Shown here: positions 13,021 to 20,671 of the stretch, one piece after another
How positions within the stretch are numbered: the first letter of the stretch is position 1
Layout of the letters: the number at the start of each line of letters is the position of its first letter
IMG/VR virus record: IMGVR_UViG_3300032046_000227
Coordinates: 1 to 23,328 of that record
DNA length: 23,328 nucleotides
Reading direction: 5' to 3' (one strand)
Origin: a virus
Notes under the pieces: generated by a model
What the model was told of the DNA's origin: nothing
What the model saw: the letters and a program-made list of their open reading frames with translations, nothing else
The model's database searches: none
Position numbers and translations under genes: made by a program

Positions 13021-13424
13021 CGTCTTGACAGCCTCCGGCGATAGATCTCTGCCTTGTTTCGGCGACTCTCCAGGACCCGGGGATCTGTTGGCAAAAAACG
13101 ATGCTCTTCGTTCTGGATTATCTGCCTGGTTCTTCTGACAGACTCGAGGCGCCCCCCGACTCCGGTGATGTCTCTGAACGGGAGGAACGGCAAAGGCAAT
13201 TTTTGATAGTATTTGAGCCATAGATAGCTCAAGTAAAAGTCGTCGTTTCGAGTCTCAGGATATCTCTCCAGGAGCTCCTGGACCTGGGCCTTGACCGTTT
13301 GAAGGTTCTTGACGATCTGGTTTTCGGTCATGGGCATCAAGCATCCTCCATAATGGTCAAGTTTGTTTCCGTCGACGACGATTGGGGCTGGTCTGAGGGG
13401 ATCCGGGTCTTTCCTTCTCATCAT
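13017..13424 (-). CDS. Phage-type conserved protein with VRRTRQ-helix (DNA-binding-like)
   Basis: 135 residues from ATG 13424; an internal ATG at 13337 (MPMTENQ) has GGAGG seven nt upstream and may be the main start. The C-terminal half (YLSYLWLKYYQKL, then FRDITGVGGRLESVRRTRQI, IQNEEHRFLP and AEIYRRRLSRR) resembles a small family common in tailed phages, in which a helix with RRTRQ-IQ follows a short Gly-containing loop, like a winged-helix or HTH recognition segment. Exact function is not established. Overlaps neighbours by 4 nt on both sides. Confidence 0.68.
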   Translation of the reverse strand: MMRRKDPDPLRPAPIVVDGNKLDHYGGCLMPMTENQIVKNLQTVKAQVQELLERYPETRNDDFYLSYLWLKYYQKLPLPFLPFRDITGVGGRLESVRRTRQIIQNEEHRFLPTDPRVLESRRNKAEIYRRRLSRR

Positions 13425-13486
13425 GTTTGACCCTTCTCAACGAGTGTTTTCTGTGGCTGCTTAACGATGCCAACTGCATGGATCAT
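13421..13486 (-). CDS. Tiny ORF (21 residues), tandem-duplicate-like
   Basis: ATG 13486 shares its A with the TAA of the upstream gene, and the TGA overlaps the next ATG. The 21 residues (MIHAVGIVKQPQKTLVEKG...) align without gaps to residues 53-69 of the preceding protein (VHMIGISKTGQKKIVEE), with about 8 identities in 17. This suggests a short tandem duplication. Whether it is translated is unclear, but the overlap arrangement is that of the real genes here. Confidence 0.4.
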   Translation of the reverse strand: MIHAVGIVKQPQKTLVEKGQT

Positions 13487-13716
13487 TACGGGGCCTTCTT
13501 TGCGGGCTCTTCAACGATCTTCTTTTGCCCGGTCTTGCTGATTCCTATCATGTGGACAGAGCCTTGAGGATAACGGACAAAGAGATCCGATGTGGGGGCC
13601 TTGAGTGTGACCCTGACCTGAACCTCTCCTTCGCTGCCTTCAAAAAGGACCTGATACTGGTCTTTTTTGTCTGTCTCTATTGTTATGTGTTTGGTGACTG
13701 CGACATCTATTGTCAT
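13486..13716 (-). CDS. Small beta-rich hypothetical protein
   Basis: 76 residues from ATG 13716, chosen because AGGGAGG lies just upstream and the ATGA overlaps the ribbon-helix-helix stop; an ATG further upstream (13785) runs through that gene. The product has strands ITIETDKKDQYQVLFEG, GEVQVRVTLKAPTSDLFVRY and SVHMIGISKTGQ, then a basic tail (EEPAKKAP). It looks like a compact beta-barrel of OB or SH3 type, possibly nucleic-acid-binding, but no family motif is present. Confidence 0.65.
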   Translation of the reverse strand: MTIDVAVTKHITIETDKKDQYQVLFEGSEGEVQVRVTLKAPTSDLFVRYPQGSVHMIGISKTGQKKIVEEPAKKAP

Positions 13717-13889
13717 GTATTTCGCCTCCCTTGAAGTACAACCTCTTTCATCAACGATTCTAGGGCTGCTGATCGACTTCGCCATTTCTTATTTGCGATC
13801 TTGTCAAAGTCGTCCAGGAGCTGCGAGTCTACCGTGAAGTTTACGGGTACTCGCTTCTTTTGATATAGAGGGCTGCTCTTTGGTTCCAT
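13713..13889 (-). CDS. Ribbon-helix-helix (CopG/Arc-type) regulator
   Basis: 58 residues from ATG 13889. After a short lead, KKRVPVNFTVDSQLLDDFDK forms the DNA-contacting strand and first helix, and then SRSAALESLMKEVVLQG forms the second helix, the standard ribbon-helix-helix pattern. These proteins bind DNA as dimers at short palindromes. It is the first gene of the leftward unit next to the divergent control region, so it probably regulates its own operon and/or the rightward unit. It is co-translated with the next gene (ATGA overlap). Confidence 0.82.
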   Translation of the reverse strand: MEPKSSPLYQKKRVPVNFTVDSQLLDDFDKIANKKWRSRSAALESLMKEVVLQGRRNT

Positions 13890-14038
13890 GTTCTAGCCTC
13901 AATCCATACTCAAGCCTTGCGCATAAAAGACCTTCTATCACGAAAAGCATAAAAGGAGAGCCCCCAGAGAAGATAATTGACAGTTTCAGCAATTTCTCGC
14001 TCGCCAAACAGAGTGAGCTTTAGGATTGATCCTCGACC
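13890..14038. promoter_or_regulatory. Divergent control region between early and late units
   Basis: 149 nt separate the two divergent start codons. GCATAAAAG occurs twice, at 13921 and 13948, 27 nt apart. On the minus strand the first reads CTTTTATG (13922-13929), centred about 36 nt before ATG 13889, so it may serve as the leftward TATA element; the second may serve the rightward unit. AGGATTGATCCT (14022-14033), a 5-bp inverted repeat, lies 5 nt before ATG 14039. The elements are weaker than the TATA tracts at 12.3 and 12.6 kb, so assignments are tentative. Confidence 0.5.
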
Positions 14039-14281
14039 ATGGTGCATAAGAGAAGTCCAGAAGCGCAAGAGAGACGAGCCCAAAAAATTCGAGTGAAACA
14101 GATCGTCCTAGCAAACGCTCGGATCGATCATCTCAAAGCCGAGACGGTCAACATTCTCTCAACCGACCAGGTTTTTGCTTTTCTCGTCGGAGAGTTCGAG
14201 GGTCCCTGGAGAGCCCATGCCGACAAATATGCTCAAGGTGAAGTCTTAGTAGACAGCCGAGGGGACGGTTCGCTCAATTGA
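14039..14281 (+). CDS. Small basic hypothetical protein, first gene of rightward unit
   Basis: 80 residues from ATG 14039. A basic N-terminal helix (RSPEAQERRAQKIRVKQIVL) is followed by IDHLKAETVNILSTDQVFAF and EFEGPWRAHADKY. No zinc ligands or membrane segment. The stop overlaps the TTG start of the ParB-methyltransferase (TTGA), so the two are coupled. A DNA-binding role is suggested by charge and position only. Confidence 0.6.
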   Translation: MVHKRSPEAQERRAQKIRVKQIVLANARIDHLKAETVNILSTDQVFAFLVGEFEGPWRAHADKYAQGEVLVDSRGDGSLN

Positions 14282-15546
14282 TTAAGGGCAAAAGCCTTCA
14301 TCCTTGCGATCCTTCTCCTCGTCCCGATCTCCTCGAGATCCAGATCCCTAAGCCTGAAGAGGTCCCGATCGCAGATCTCAAGTCAGACGGACAAAACCCG
14401 AATCGCATGACTGCGCAGCAGACCCAATCTCTCATCGAGAGCATCAAACGATATGGGTTCATTGTCCCGATCGTGACGAACAAGGATCTCGTCATTGCAG
14501 ACGGAGAGCAAAGGTGGGACGCAGCCAAAACCCTCGGCATGAAAACAGTCCTGGTCATAAGACTCCCCGTCGAGGACGTGGACCGGAGACTCCTCAGACA
14601 GATCCTCAACAAAATAAGAGGGGAGCACGTTCTCAATCAGGACGCCCTCGAGTTCCGACGGATCATCGAGCTTGGCCGAGAGCACGATCTCATCAAATTT
14701 CTTGGAATGCGTCAAGCTGAGCTTAATTCGATTCTCCGTATCCATAACTTGCAAAAGGAAAACATCAACATAATCCCAAAGATCCCGGCAACCACTGACA
14801 TTAAAAGAGGAGATCTTTATCAGCTTGGACCTCATCGCCTCCTATGTGGGGACTCGACTAACCTCTCAGATCTGCAAACTCTTTTAGGCCCTGCAAAAAT
14901 CGATAGCATCGTCACAGATCCTTCGTTCGGAGTCTATAAGAAAAACTGGGATAATCTCAGAAGCCGCAAACAGTCAGCTGGCGCCTCAACATACACGGAC
15001 ATCGATCCAGAAAAATATCAGGAATGGACGGAGAACTGGCTGAGTAAGATCCCACTGGCCGACCTCAACACGATCTATATCTGGATCAACGGGCGACAGC
15101 TCCTCGCTCTGCTGCAAGCCGCCAAAAGACTCGACATCTACTGTGCAGAAATCCTCGTCTGGGCTAAACAAAGCTTCATCATGTCCGACATGGATTACTA
15201 TCCGCAACACGAGTTTTGCTTCTACGGCTGGAAGGGCAAACATAAATTTTACAGTCAAAAAGACAAGCACGGATCTGTATTCTATATCAGACGCCCGATC
15301 ACGTCGCCGGATCATCCAACGACAAAACCCGTCGAACTTATCGAACCTGAACTGATAGACGGATCTCCTCCAGGAGGCCTTATCCTCGATCCCTTCGTCG
15401 GATCTGGGACAACCTTAATGGCCTGTGAACGGAATAATCGCAGCTGCTACGCAATGGAGATCGAGCCCTTCTTTTGTCAAGTGGTCCTCAATCGCTGGGA
15501 GTCCTACACCGGAGAAAAAGCCCATAAGATAGACAGAGCTGTCTAA
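14278..15546 (+). CDS. ParB-N domain fused to a beta-class DNA methyltransferase
   Basis: 422 residues from TTG 14278. Residues about 25-160 form a ParB/Srx-like domain (PIADLKSDGQNPNRM, ESIKRYGFIVPIV, DGEQRWDAAK). Residues about 175-410 form an adenine/cytosine-N methyltransferase: motif IV DPSFG (214-218) precedes motif I DPFVGSGTT (371-379), the beta-class order, with HPTTKP at 346-351. Motif IV departs from the usual DPPY by S216 and F217, so activity or base preference may differ. Such fusions are common in tailed viruses and may protect DNA or modify it for packaging. It sits just before the terminase genes. Confidence 0.88.
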   Translation: MIKGKSLHPCDPSPRPDLLEIQIPKPEEVPIADLKSDGQNPNRMTAQQTQSLIESIKRYGFIVPIVTNKDLVIADGEQRWDAAKTLGMKTVLVIRLPVEDVDRRLLRQILNKIRGEHVLNQDALEFRRIIELGREHDLIKFLGMRQAELNSILRIHNLQKENINIIPKIPATTDIKRGDLYQLGPHRLLCGDSTNLSDLQTLLGPAKIDSIVTDPSFGVYKKNWDNLRSRKQSAGASTYTDIDPEKYQEWTENWLSKIPLADLNTIYIWINGRQLLALLQAAKRLDIYCAEILVWAKQSFIMSDMDYYPQHEFCFYGWKGKHKFYSQKDKHGSVFYIRRPITSPDHPTTKPVELIEPELIDGSPPGGLILDPFVGSGTTLMACERNNRSCYAMEIEPFFCQVVLNRWESYTGEKAHKIDRAV

Positions 15547-15548
15547 AA

Positions 15549-16010
15549 ATGGGGAGACTTGAGCTCCTGGAGCGGAGAACCAAACTCCTCAACCAACTCA
15601 GCAAAGGGATCTCTTTAATCACAATCGTCGAGGACCTCAGCCAAGAGTACAAGGTCAGCAGACAAGCAATCTATAAGGACAGTGAAAGACTCCAGACCTG
15701 GGCCCCTCAGATCATCCAACTCAAAGATAGCAATCTCGCATACAGTCTCGTCAACAACATAAAACAAGTCATTCCAAACGCCTGGTATGAATACACCCAA
15801 GCCGACAACAGCGCAGCCAAAGTCGGAGCTCTCCGACTCATCATGGACGCAACCACCAGACTCGCAGATCTCCTCCAGTCTCTAGGCATGATCCCGAGCG
15901 CTCCTCTACAAATCAAGCACACCGGAGAGCCCCAGATCACGGTCAAAGTTTGGCGTCCTGACGGAGAGGAAAAAACTGAGTCTCCAGCAGCCGATAGAAG
16001 TGAAGCTTAG
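15549..16010 (+). CDS. Probable terminase small subunit
   Basis: 153 residues from ATG 15549, two bases after the methyltransferase stop. The N-terminus carries a helix-turn-helix (IVEDLSQEYKVSRQAIYKDS), the middle is helical (AWYEYTQADNSAAKVGALRL), and the C-terminus is an extended acidic tail after LQIKHTGEPQITVKVWRP. HTH, size and position immediately before the large subunit fit a small terminase that selects viral DNA for packaging. It overlaps the TerL start by 11 nt. Confidence 0.78.
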   Translation: MGRLELLERRTKLLNQLSKGISLITIVEDLSQEYKVSRQAIYKDSERLQTWAPQIIQLKDSNLAYSLVNNIKQVIPNAWYEYTQADNSAAKVGALRLIMDATTRLADLLQSLGMIPSAPLQIKHTGEPQITVKVWRPDGEEKTESPAADRSEA

Positions 16011-17235
16011 ATACGTCGGCCACGCCTCTCAGATCCCCTTTCACCGAGACATAACCAAGGTCTTTTATCGTGCAATCTTCGCCGGCACCGGAGCCGGGAA
16101 AACAATCGCTGGGGCTCGAGACGCTATTATCTGGGCTCTTGACAATCCGGGATCAGTGGGCTATCTTTACGAGCCCTCTTACATGATGGTCAAAAGAGTC
16201 CTGATTCCGACACTCGAGAAGTCCTGGCTGCTGAGCAAACCCTTTCAGACAAATCCTCTGATCGAGTCCTACAATCAGAGCGAGTTTAAAGTCACCTGGA
16301 GAAATAGTTCCGTCTGGTATTTCGGCAGCCTAGAAGAGCCCGAGTATAGTGAAGGGCCAAACGTCGATTATGCTTGGATCGATGAGGCTCGATTAGTCCG
16401 TCATATTGAGACATCTCTGAGCGTTATCAAACGCCGACTGAGAGGCTCTGACTCATCGAAGAACTATCCTCGAGGCCTCTGGATCACAACGACGCCTCCA
16501 ACAATCTACACTCGAGACGGACGCAAGGACCCCCTCTACGAGTTCTTCGAGGATCCCCTCACTCGAGATCCCAAAAGCAAAGTCTACAGGTTCTCGACTC
16601 TGGACAATCCTTTCCTCCCGAAAGACTATAAAGAAGACATGCTCAAGAGTCACCAGGGAGGACTTGCCGAGCGTTTCATATATGGACGTTTTGCAAACGC
16701 CGGATCGGGCTCGTTTCCGTTCGACGCCTCAGTCCATGTGTGCGACGCTGACAAGACCCTCCTTTCATCAATCACTTATGGCATAGATTTCGGCTGGACA
16801 AACCCCTCCGCAATCATCGTCGTCGGCTACGACAACGACGATCGAGAGTTTGTCCTAGACGAATTTTACAGACGCCAATGTCATACTGAGGACCTCATTG
16901 AAGCCCTCAAAAGCTTTGAGGCAATCTACGGCGCCGGAGAGATCTTCTGTGATCCGTCGAACCCGGAGACAATCGATAAGATCCGTCTCTCAGGGTTGGA
17001 CTCTAAAAAGTATGAGTTCAAACGAGAGGACGGGATCAGGGCTCTTGGAGGCCGTTTCCTGAAGGCTGGAGACGGGCGTCCGAGGATCTACATCTCGAGC
17101 AAAGCCGTCAACCTTCAGGCCGAGCTTATGGAGTATAACGAAAAGCAAAAAGTGAACGATCATGCCGTCGACGCCTTACGGTATGCCACTCGGTTGCAGC
17201 CCGAGGCCTTGACGACAGCGTTCAGGTTTGGTTGA
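16000..17235 (+). CDS. terL: Terminase large subunit
   Basis: 411 residues from GTG 16000. The ATPase has Walker A GTGAGKT at 29-35, Walker B YAWIDEA at 124-130 (D128, E129) and the coupling motif TTTPP at 163-167. The RNase H-like nuclease has D263 (GIDFGWTNPS), D318 (IFCDPSNPET) and D391 (NDHAVDALRYA). All expected catalytic residues are present, so it should translocate DNA into proheads and cut concatemers. It overlaps the small-subunit gene. Confidence 0.95.
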   Translation: MKLRYVGHASQIPFHRDITKVFYRAIFAGTGAGKTIAGARDAIIWALDNPGSVGYLYEPSYMMVKRVLIPTLEKSWLLSKPFQTNPLIESYNQSEFKVTWRNSSVWYFGSLEEPEYSEGPNVDYAWIDEARLVRHIETSLSVIKRRLRGSDSSKNYPRGLWITTTPPTIYTRDGRKDPLYEFFEDPLTRDPKSKVYRFSTLDNPFLPKDYKEDMLKSHQGGLAERFIYGRFANAGSGSFPFDASVHVCDADKTLLSSITYGIDFGWTNPSAIIVVGYDNDDREFVLDEFYRRQCHTEDLIEALKSFEAIYGAGEIFCDPSNPETIDKIRLSGLDSKKYEFKREDGIRALGGRFLKAGDGRPRIYISSKAVNLQAELMEYNEKQKVNDHAVDALRYATRLQPEALTTAFRFG

Positions 17236-17244
17236 GGCGTCAAA

Positions 17245-17475
17245 ATGACTGAAGAAAAGAATCCTGACGGGTACGTCAGAAAAGACATCTATGCTACGGA
17301 AAAGGAGTCTCAGAGAGCAATGTGCAGCGCAAAACATGGGGCAGTCGATAAGGAGATCACGGACCTCAAGGACGCCCAGAAATCGATCAATCGCAAGATC
17401 TCAGCGACCCTGATCTTCACTATTATCACATTGATCTCGATCATCGTGGCAATCGGAACAAGGGCTCTATCTTGA
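17245..17475 (+). CDS. Tail-anchored coiled-coil membrane protein
   Basis: 76 residues from ATG 17245. The first 50 residues are charged and coiled-coil-like (KEITDLKDAQKSINRKIS), and the last 24 form one hydrophobic span (LIFTIITLISIIVAIGT) ending at TRALS. Size and design resemble XhlA-type phage membrane proteins, but its location between terminase and portal is odd for a lysis gene. It could instead bring packaging or head assembly to the membrane. GAGGCG lies just upstream as a Shine-Dalgarno. Confidence 0.68.
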   Translation: MTEEKNPDGYVRKDIYATEKESQRAMCSAKHGAVDKEITDLKDAQKSINRKISATLIFTIITLISIIVAIGTRALS

Positions 17476-17482
17476 TAGGGTC

Positions 17483-19102
17483 ATGAGGAATCGAATGTCA
17501 ACAAAAACCAGAAGACTCCGAAATCTGAAGCCAGCCGGCGTAGTGGTGAGAGGAGACACTCTTCTCAGCGGATCTAAAACAAACAGCACGATCCGCACTC
17601 CTCGAGGCAAAGGACTCTTCGGAGGCGAACTTGAAGCAAAGGATCTCCTCTTCGGAGTCAAGAGAGAACCAGCTGCTTTTCGCATTGTCTACGGAGTCGC
17701 CTTGGACGTCTGGGACAACTGGTTCCAAATAGAGTTTGACCCAAAGAACGATGCCCTGGCCGCTGACGTCATGGATAAGCTGGAGACTCTACACGCAAAA
17801 GACAGACTAGTCCAGCTTTCAACTTTCGAGAGACTCTTCGGCTGGAGCATCCTGGTCCTCAGATATACAGACACCGGCGCCACCCTAGAGGATCCCGCCG
17901 GCGAGCCCAACGACATAACAGACCTCAAAGTCTATAGTGAGTTGGATATCACCGGAATCGATGAGGATCAAGACCCCGAGAGCGAACGTCTAGGATTCCC
18001 CGAGAAATACACACTCCAAGGGGTGGGCACTAGCAAAAAGATTCACTTCAGCAGAGCTATCCATTCTGCCACTCGCTTAATAGATCACGGATACAAAGGC
18101 CTCTCTGCACTCAGTCCAGTCTACGACGATCTTATGGCAATCAGATATATCCGCTGGGGTGCAGCTCTGACAATGATCCGTTACGGACCAGGGTTCCCCG
18201 ACGTCACCCTCGACGGAGCAACACTCGCAAAAATTAATGCTTTCATCGACTCTGGACAATTCGAGAATATGAACGCCATGAAATATTTTGTCCACAACGA
18301 AAAGCAACACCTCGAGTTCAAAGGGACCTCGGGAGCGGCGTTAGATCCTCGTCATTACTCGTCGATCATGACTGAGTCGCTCTCGACGGGTTCATTTATC
18401 CCGGAGCCCATGCTAAGAGGAGCCCAAGCGGGAGCCCTCACCGGATCTGAAGTCAACGAAAGAGAATATTTCAAGTTCATCAGCGATCAGCAGAGCAAAT
18501 ACGAACCCAACCTGAGACAGCTGATTAACAAGATCCTCGTAGCTTGCTTCGGCTCGGACCCCGAAGATCTGCCTCAGTATAAGATCATTTGGGAGCCCTC
18601 GTTCGAGTTAACGGACGATGAAAAAGCCACGGTAGAGGTCAAGAGGGCTCAGGTCCAGGAGATCCGCTCGAACTGGCTGACAGTCAACGAAATCAGAAAA
18701 GAAGAGGGACTCCCCGAGATTCCAGGAGGCGACGTCTGCCTAGGACTCGCAAAAGCAACGACCCCCAAGGCCAGCCCCTCGGGATTGCCTCCAGGTTTTG
18801 ACACTATGATAATTCACGATCAGGACCTCGCAAACAGCGAGAAAACCCTGTTTAAAAACCTCGAGTCGCTCTTGCAGAACGTCCGGCAAGGCAAAATCTC
18901 CAGAGACGACGCACTACTGAGCGCCGGCCTTCTCATTGAAGAGCATATAAACAGAATGAAAAAACTCGTCCAACTGCAGATCGAAGCGAAGATCGGCAAG
19001 CCTCTCTCGACCCTGAGTCCAGAACAAGAGCGCAATTTTATCACCATGAAAAAGAAGTATCTCGACAACTTCGATAAAATCCTGAGTGACGCCAATCTAT
19101 GA
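17483..19102 (+). CDS. Portal protein (DUF1073-like)
   Basis: 539 residues from ATG 17483 (ATG 17495 is in frame). The segments VYGVALDVWDNWFQIEFD, FERLFGWSILVLRYTDTG, GYKGLSALSPVYDDLMAIRY and the C-terminal LTVNEIRKEEGLPEIPGGD follow the pattern of tailed-virus portals of the DUF1073 type. It would form the dodecameric ring through which DNA is packaged. A C-terminal helical tail (residues about 440-539) extends past the domain. It overlaps the gpF-like gene by 4 nt. Confidence 0.88.
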   Translation: MRNRMSTKTRRLRNLKPAGVVVRGDTLLSGSKTNSTIRTPRGKGLFGGELEAKDLLFGVKREPAAFRIVYGVALDVWDNWFQIEFDPKNDALAADVMDKLETLHAKDRLVQLSTFERLFGWSILVLRYTDTGATLEDPAGEPNDITDLKVYSELDITGIDEDQDPESERLGFPEKYTLQGVGTSKKIHFSRAIHSATRLIDHGYKGLSALSPVYDDLMAIRYIRWGAALTMIRYGPGFPDVTLDGATLAKINAFIDSGQFENMNAMKYFVHNEKQHLEFKGTSGAALDPRHYSSIMTESLSTGSFIPEPMLRGAQAGALTGSEVNEREYFKFISDQQSKYEPNLRQLINKILVACFGSDPEDLPQYKIIWEPSFELTDDEKATVEVKRAQVQEIRSNWLTVNEIRKEEGLPEIPGGDVCLGLAKATTPKASPSGLPPGFDTMIIHDQDLANSEKTLFKNLESLLQNVRQGKISRDDALLSAGLLIEEHINRMKKLVQLQIEAKIGKPLSTLSPEQERNFITMKKKYLDNFDKILSDANL

Positions 19103-19377
19103 GTGAAGATTTCTGGTCCTCTCCAAAAGGGATCGAGATGAGACTCCAGGATCTCGCCGAGTCTATCACCTGGCACACGGTCAACAACGCAATTCAAATC
19201 CTCGGTAGCAATGCCGGAGCCAAAGAGCTCGAGTGGGTCACAGAGATCGACGATCGCTCTTGTAATTTTTGTGACAGTCAATCAGGTCGGAGATACAAAT
19301 TCGGGCAGTTCATCCCTCTGATCCCGCATCACCCTCACTGTCGCTGCCACTGGGATCTCATCTTCCCGGAGTCATAA
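19099..19377 (+). CDS. Mini gpF-like minor head protein
   Basis: 92 residues from ATG 19099 (ATGA overlap with the portal). The C-terminal half has the gpF/SPP1-gp7 signature: DDRSCNFCDSQSGRRYKFGQ, then PHHPHCRCHWDLI, with C55, C58, H80, C81 and C83. The usual proteins are 200-400 residues, so this is a strongly reduced form retaining only the C-terminal module. It is probably a minor head protein acting with the portal in ejection or assembly. Confidence 0.82.
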   Translation: MSEDFWSSPKGIEMRLQDLAESITWHTVNNAIQILGSNAGAKELEWVTEIDDRSCNFCDSQSGRRYKFGQFIPLIPHHPHCRCHWDLIFPES

Positions 19378-19514
19378 TCGTTTTTGAAACGTTGGAAACT
19401 ACAAAAACCATGGGGAACGGAGAAACGTATTAGAGATCTCGACCATTGAGTTGGGATTGATGACGAGCGACACTCCTCTCTTTCCCTAATCCTAGTCATG
19501 GGAGGTAAGTGAAA
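19378..19514 (+). other. Intergenic region before protease gene
   Basis: 137 nt without a convincing gene. A 5-bp hairpin, CGTTT/AAACG with loop TTG (19379-19391), follows the gpF-like stop. A pyrimidine-rich stretch (CTCCTCTCTTTCCC, about 19473-19486) precedes GGAGG at 19501-19505, the ribosome site for the protease. No clear TATA box is seen. Confidence 0.45.
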
Positions 19515-20498
19515 ATGAAATTCGGAACCATAACCGTCGAAATCGACGGAACAAAGATCCTCAAAGAGGACGAGAACGAAATCGTTATCCCGGCAGTCTT
19601 CGCAAGAGAGACAGTTCTACCATACCCAAACGGCAAGGCCTATCGTCCAGCTTCAGAGCTCCAGGATAGCCTCTTCACGTTCGAGGGGGCCTTCTTAATT
19701 CCTGGCGAGCATCCGAAAACCATGATCCTGACAAAACCGAAAACGGTGATAGGCCGAGCTCGAAATCTGCAATGGGACGCCGTAGAGCGGAAGGCAAAAG
19801 GCGAAGTCGTCCTTAACAAGAAAAAGGCAGACGCCCAGTTTGTAACAGATGTCAAAAGTGGAGCCAAGAGAGACGTTTCAATCGGCTTTCTGCATGAGGA
19901 GGACTGGACCCCTGGAGTCTTCAACGGCGAAAAATACGACTACGTGCAACGAAATATCCTCGTCGATCACATTGCAGTCGGAGTCCCTCAAGGCAGAGAT
20001 CCTTTTCCAAATCTAGGGCTCGGACTCGACGAAGTCCTCGCAAAGTTTGGAGCTGATCCCTGGGAGCAAACAGAAGAATATATCCGGTCTGGACACGGCT
20101 CCGTCGAAATGGCCGAGACTTGTCGGACAACTGATTTCAACGGAAAACTCCCTCAGGGCATGAAAGCGATCTACTGCAAGAAAAAAGGGTCTGACGAGTG
20201 GTATATCCAGAGCTACCTCTTCCCCTTGAAAGAAGGCTGGACAATGGACAAGGCAAAAACCTGGTTCAACAGTCACCAGGACGCAAACGTCCTCGTAGAC
20301 TCAGCTGAGAACAAGCCACCAGGAGAAAAACCACCAGCTGGGACTCCCCCACCGGGAGGATCTCCTCCAGAAACGCCGCCCGGCGAACCTCCAGGACAAA
20401 AGCCGCCACCGGCCACCCCTCTAAAGCCACTAGATCCTGACGAGGTCCACGCTGAGACTCGGAAACTCCTCGAGATCCGCAAGTATCGAAACAAGTGA
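19515..20498 (+). CDS. Capsid maturation protease (DUF2213-like) with extra C-terminal module
   Basis: 327 residues. ATG 19515 is preferred over GTG 19509 because GGAGG at 19501-19505 is then 9 nt away. The protease part has LPYPNGKAYRPASEL, GEHP (H66), KRDVSIGF (S122) and DHIAVGVPQGRD, the DUF2213 pattern; H66 and S122 are candidate catalytic residues by analogy with HK97-type proteases. A second module (about 187-256: TCRTTDFNGKLPQGMKAIYC, then IQSYLFPLKEGWTMDKAKTW) is found fused to some phage proteases. A Pro/Gly-rich linker (about 267-303) and a short basic tail end the protein. It precedes scaffold and capsid as expected. Confidence 0.85.
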   Translation: MKFGTITVEIDGTKILKEDENEIVIPAVFARETVLPYPNGKAYRPASELQDSLFTFEGAFLIPGEHPKTMILTKPKTVIGRARNLQWDAVERKAKGEVVLNKKKADAQFVTDVKSGAKRDVSIGFLHEEDWTPGVFNGEKYDYVQRNILVDHIAVGVPQGRDPFPNLGLGLDEVLAKFGADPWEQTEEYIRSGHGSVEMAETCRTTDFNGKLPQGMKAIYCKKKGSDEWYIQSYLFPLKEGWTMDKAKTWFNSHQDANVLVDSAENKPPGEKPPAGTPPPGGSPPETPPGEPPGQKPPPATPLKPLDPDEVHAETRKLLEIRKYRNK

Positions 20499-20553
20499 GA
20501 CGCCCTCGTCGCAGCTTCCTTTCTCCTATTCCCCTTTTGAAAGGGGGCGTCTC
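20497..20553 (+). promoter_or_regulatory. Nested stem-loop downstream of protease gene
   Basis: GAGACGC (20497-20503) pairs with GCGTCTC (20547-20553). Directly inside, CCCCTT (20531-20536) pairs with AAGGGG (20541-20546) around loop TTGA, so the two 3' arms are contiguous and a 27-nt bulge lies on the 5' side. It begins in the protease stop codon. It may act as a terminator, an RNA processing signal or a stabiliser between protease and capsid genes. Confidence 0.55.
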
Positions 20554-20587
20554 TCCCGTTTCAACTGCAAAATAGACGTGTAAGGAT

Positions 20588-20612
20588 CTCCTGCCTGCCG
20601 TCGCTCCAGGAG
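20588..20612 (+). promoter_or_regulatory. Second stem-loop in protease-scaffold gap
   Basis: CTCCTG (20588-20593) pairs with CAGGAG (20607-20612) across a 13-nt loop. It lies in the same 191-nt gap as the nested stem and the palindrome at 20659-20671. With only 6 bp it is weak on its own, but three inverted repeats in one short gap are notable. Confidence 0.35.
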
Positions 20613-20658
20613 CCTCACTTGCAACATTTCGCCCTTGAATACTTGGGCTCGTTTCATG

Positions 20659-20671
20659 GTCCTTTAAGGAC
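20659..20671. promoter_or_regulatory. Palindrome GTCCTTTAAGGAC upstream of scaffold gene
   Basis: A 6-bp inverted repeat around a central T, 18 nt before ATG 20690. It differs by one base from the element at 4237-4249 upstream of the tail tube gene. The matched location suggests a common operator or RNA element controlling the highly expressed virion genes. Confidence 0.45.
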
